From contig DUUZ01000097.1 of the NCBI GenBank assembly GCA_012841255.1, forward strand, positions 1 to 6,182: 6,182 nt of DNA, given 5' to 3'. The notes beneath the pieces are model-generated. The model searched no databases and was not told the DNA's origin. It saw nothing but the letters and a program-made list of their open reading frames with translations. Positions 5,981 through 6,182 of the stretch are shown in pieces (within the stretch, counting starts at the first letter, position 1; each line of letters opens with the position of its first letter). The DNA is from Clostridiaceae bacterium (GTDB taxonomy: Bacteria > Bacillota > Clostridia > Saccharofermentanales > DTU023). The translations under genes were made by a program, and so were the position numbers.

Positions 5981-6182
5981 TTGGAACAAATACCGGTAAT
6001 TCTCGACGGCGATCCCGGTCACGACGACGCCATTGCCTGGGTCCTGGCCCGTTCGCGCCCCGAACTCAAGATTTTGGGGGTGACGACATCCTCGGGCAAC
6101 CAGACCCTGGAAAAGACGACCTACAATGCCGGCCGGATCATGGCCCTGATCGGCCTTGACGTGCCTTTGGCGGCAGGCCGCC
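5981..6182 (+). CDS. Inosine-uridine-type nucleoside hydrolase (3' partial)
   Basis: Only the first 67 codons are in the window. Enzymes of this family hydrolyse the N-glycosidic bond of ribonucleosides to free base and ribose in the cytoplasm. The metal-binding signature DGDPGHDDAIA starts at residue 9. D11 and D16 align with the Ca2+ ligands D10 and D15 of the Crithidia enzyme, D10 also being the catalytic base. TTSSGNQTLEKTTYNA (35-50) carries the conserved GNQT, with N40 matching N39. The DxDPGHDDAIA and GNQTLxKT wording is closest, from memory, to RihA/RihB pyrimidine-type hydrolases, but the residues that set base preference lie beyond the window. The start could be ATG 5975, two codons earlier, but the ribosome site favours TTG 5981. 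The gene begins 14 bases after the permease stop and is the likely metabolic end of the import operon, freeing base and ribose from the imported nucleoside. Confidence 0.92.
   Translation, partial: MEQIPVILDGDPGHDDAIAWVLARSRPELKILGVTTSSGNQTLEKTTYNAGRIMALIGLDVPLAAGR

Overview
The window looks like bacterial chromosomal DNA, G+C-rich (near 60% by eye) and densely coded on the + strand. Strong Shine-Dalgarno sites (GGAGG, AAGGAG), a TTG start, a lipoprotein signal and a classic -35/-10 promoter fit a Gram-positive-type anaerobe such as a clostridial relative. That placement is an inference from style; no rRNA or marker gene is present to confirm it.

Layout: (1) Bases 3-914 encode the C-terminal part of a two-SH3-domain protein with an NlpC/P60-like fold in which the catalytic Cys and both His positions appear lost. 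(2) Bases 915-1107 are a 193-base intergenic region with a convincing sigma-70-type promoter (TTGACG, 17 bases, TACAAT) and a leader of about 145 bases with competing GC-rich hairpins. (3) Bases 1108-6182 are a five-gene operon: a BMP/PnrA-family substrate-binding lipoprotein, a double-NBD ATPase, two BPD_transp_2-type permeases, and the 5' end of an inosine-uridine-type nucleoside hydrolase that runs off the window.

The operon reads as a nucleoside import and salvage unit. The lipoprotein captures a nucleoside outside the membrane, the two permeases form the pore, the ATPase drives transport, and the hydrolase would split the nucleoside into base and ribose in the cytoplasm. The set resembles characterised BmpA-NupABC and YufN-NupOPQ transporters, with the hydrolase added at the end. 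A 13-bp stem-loop separates the lipoprotein gene from the ATPase gene and may set the high binding-protein to transporter ratio. The next two junctions are 8-base ATG...TGA overlaps, suggesting translational coupling.

No mobile element, CRISPR array, tRNA or rRNA was seen. The transporter operon is of a known type. The less ordinary items are the apparently dead NlpC/P60 protein, the unassigned structured leader, the intercistronic stem-loop, and the ribosome-site evidence for a TTG start in the hydrolase.
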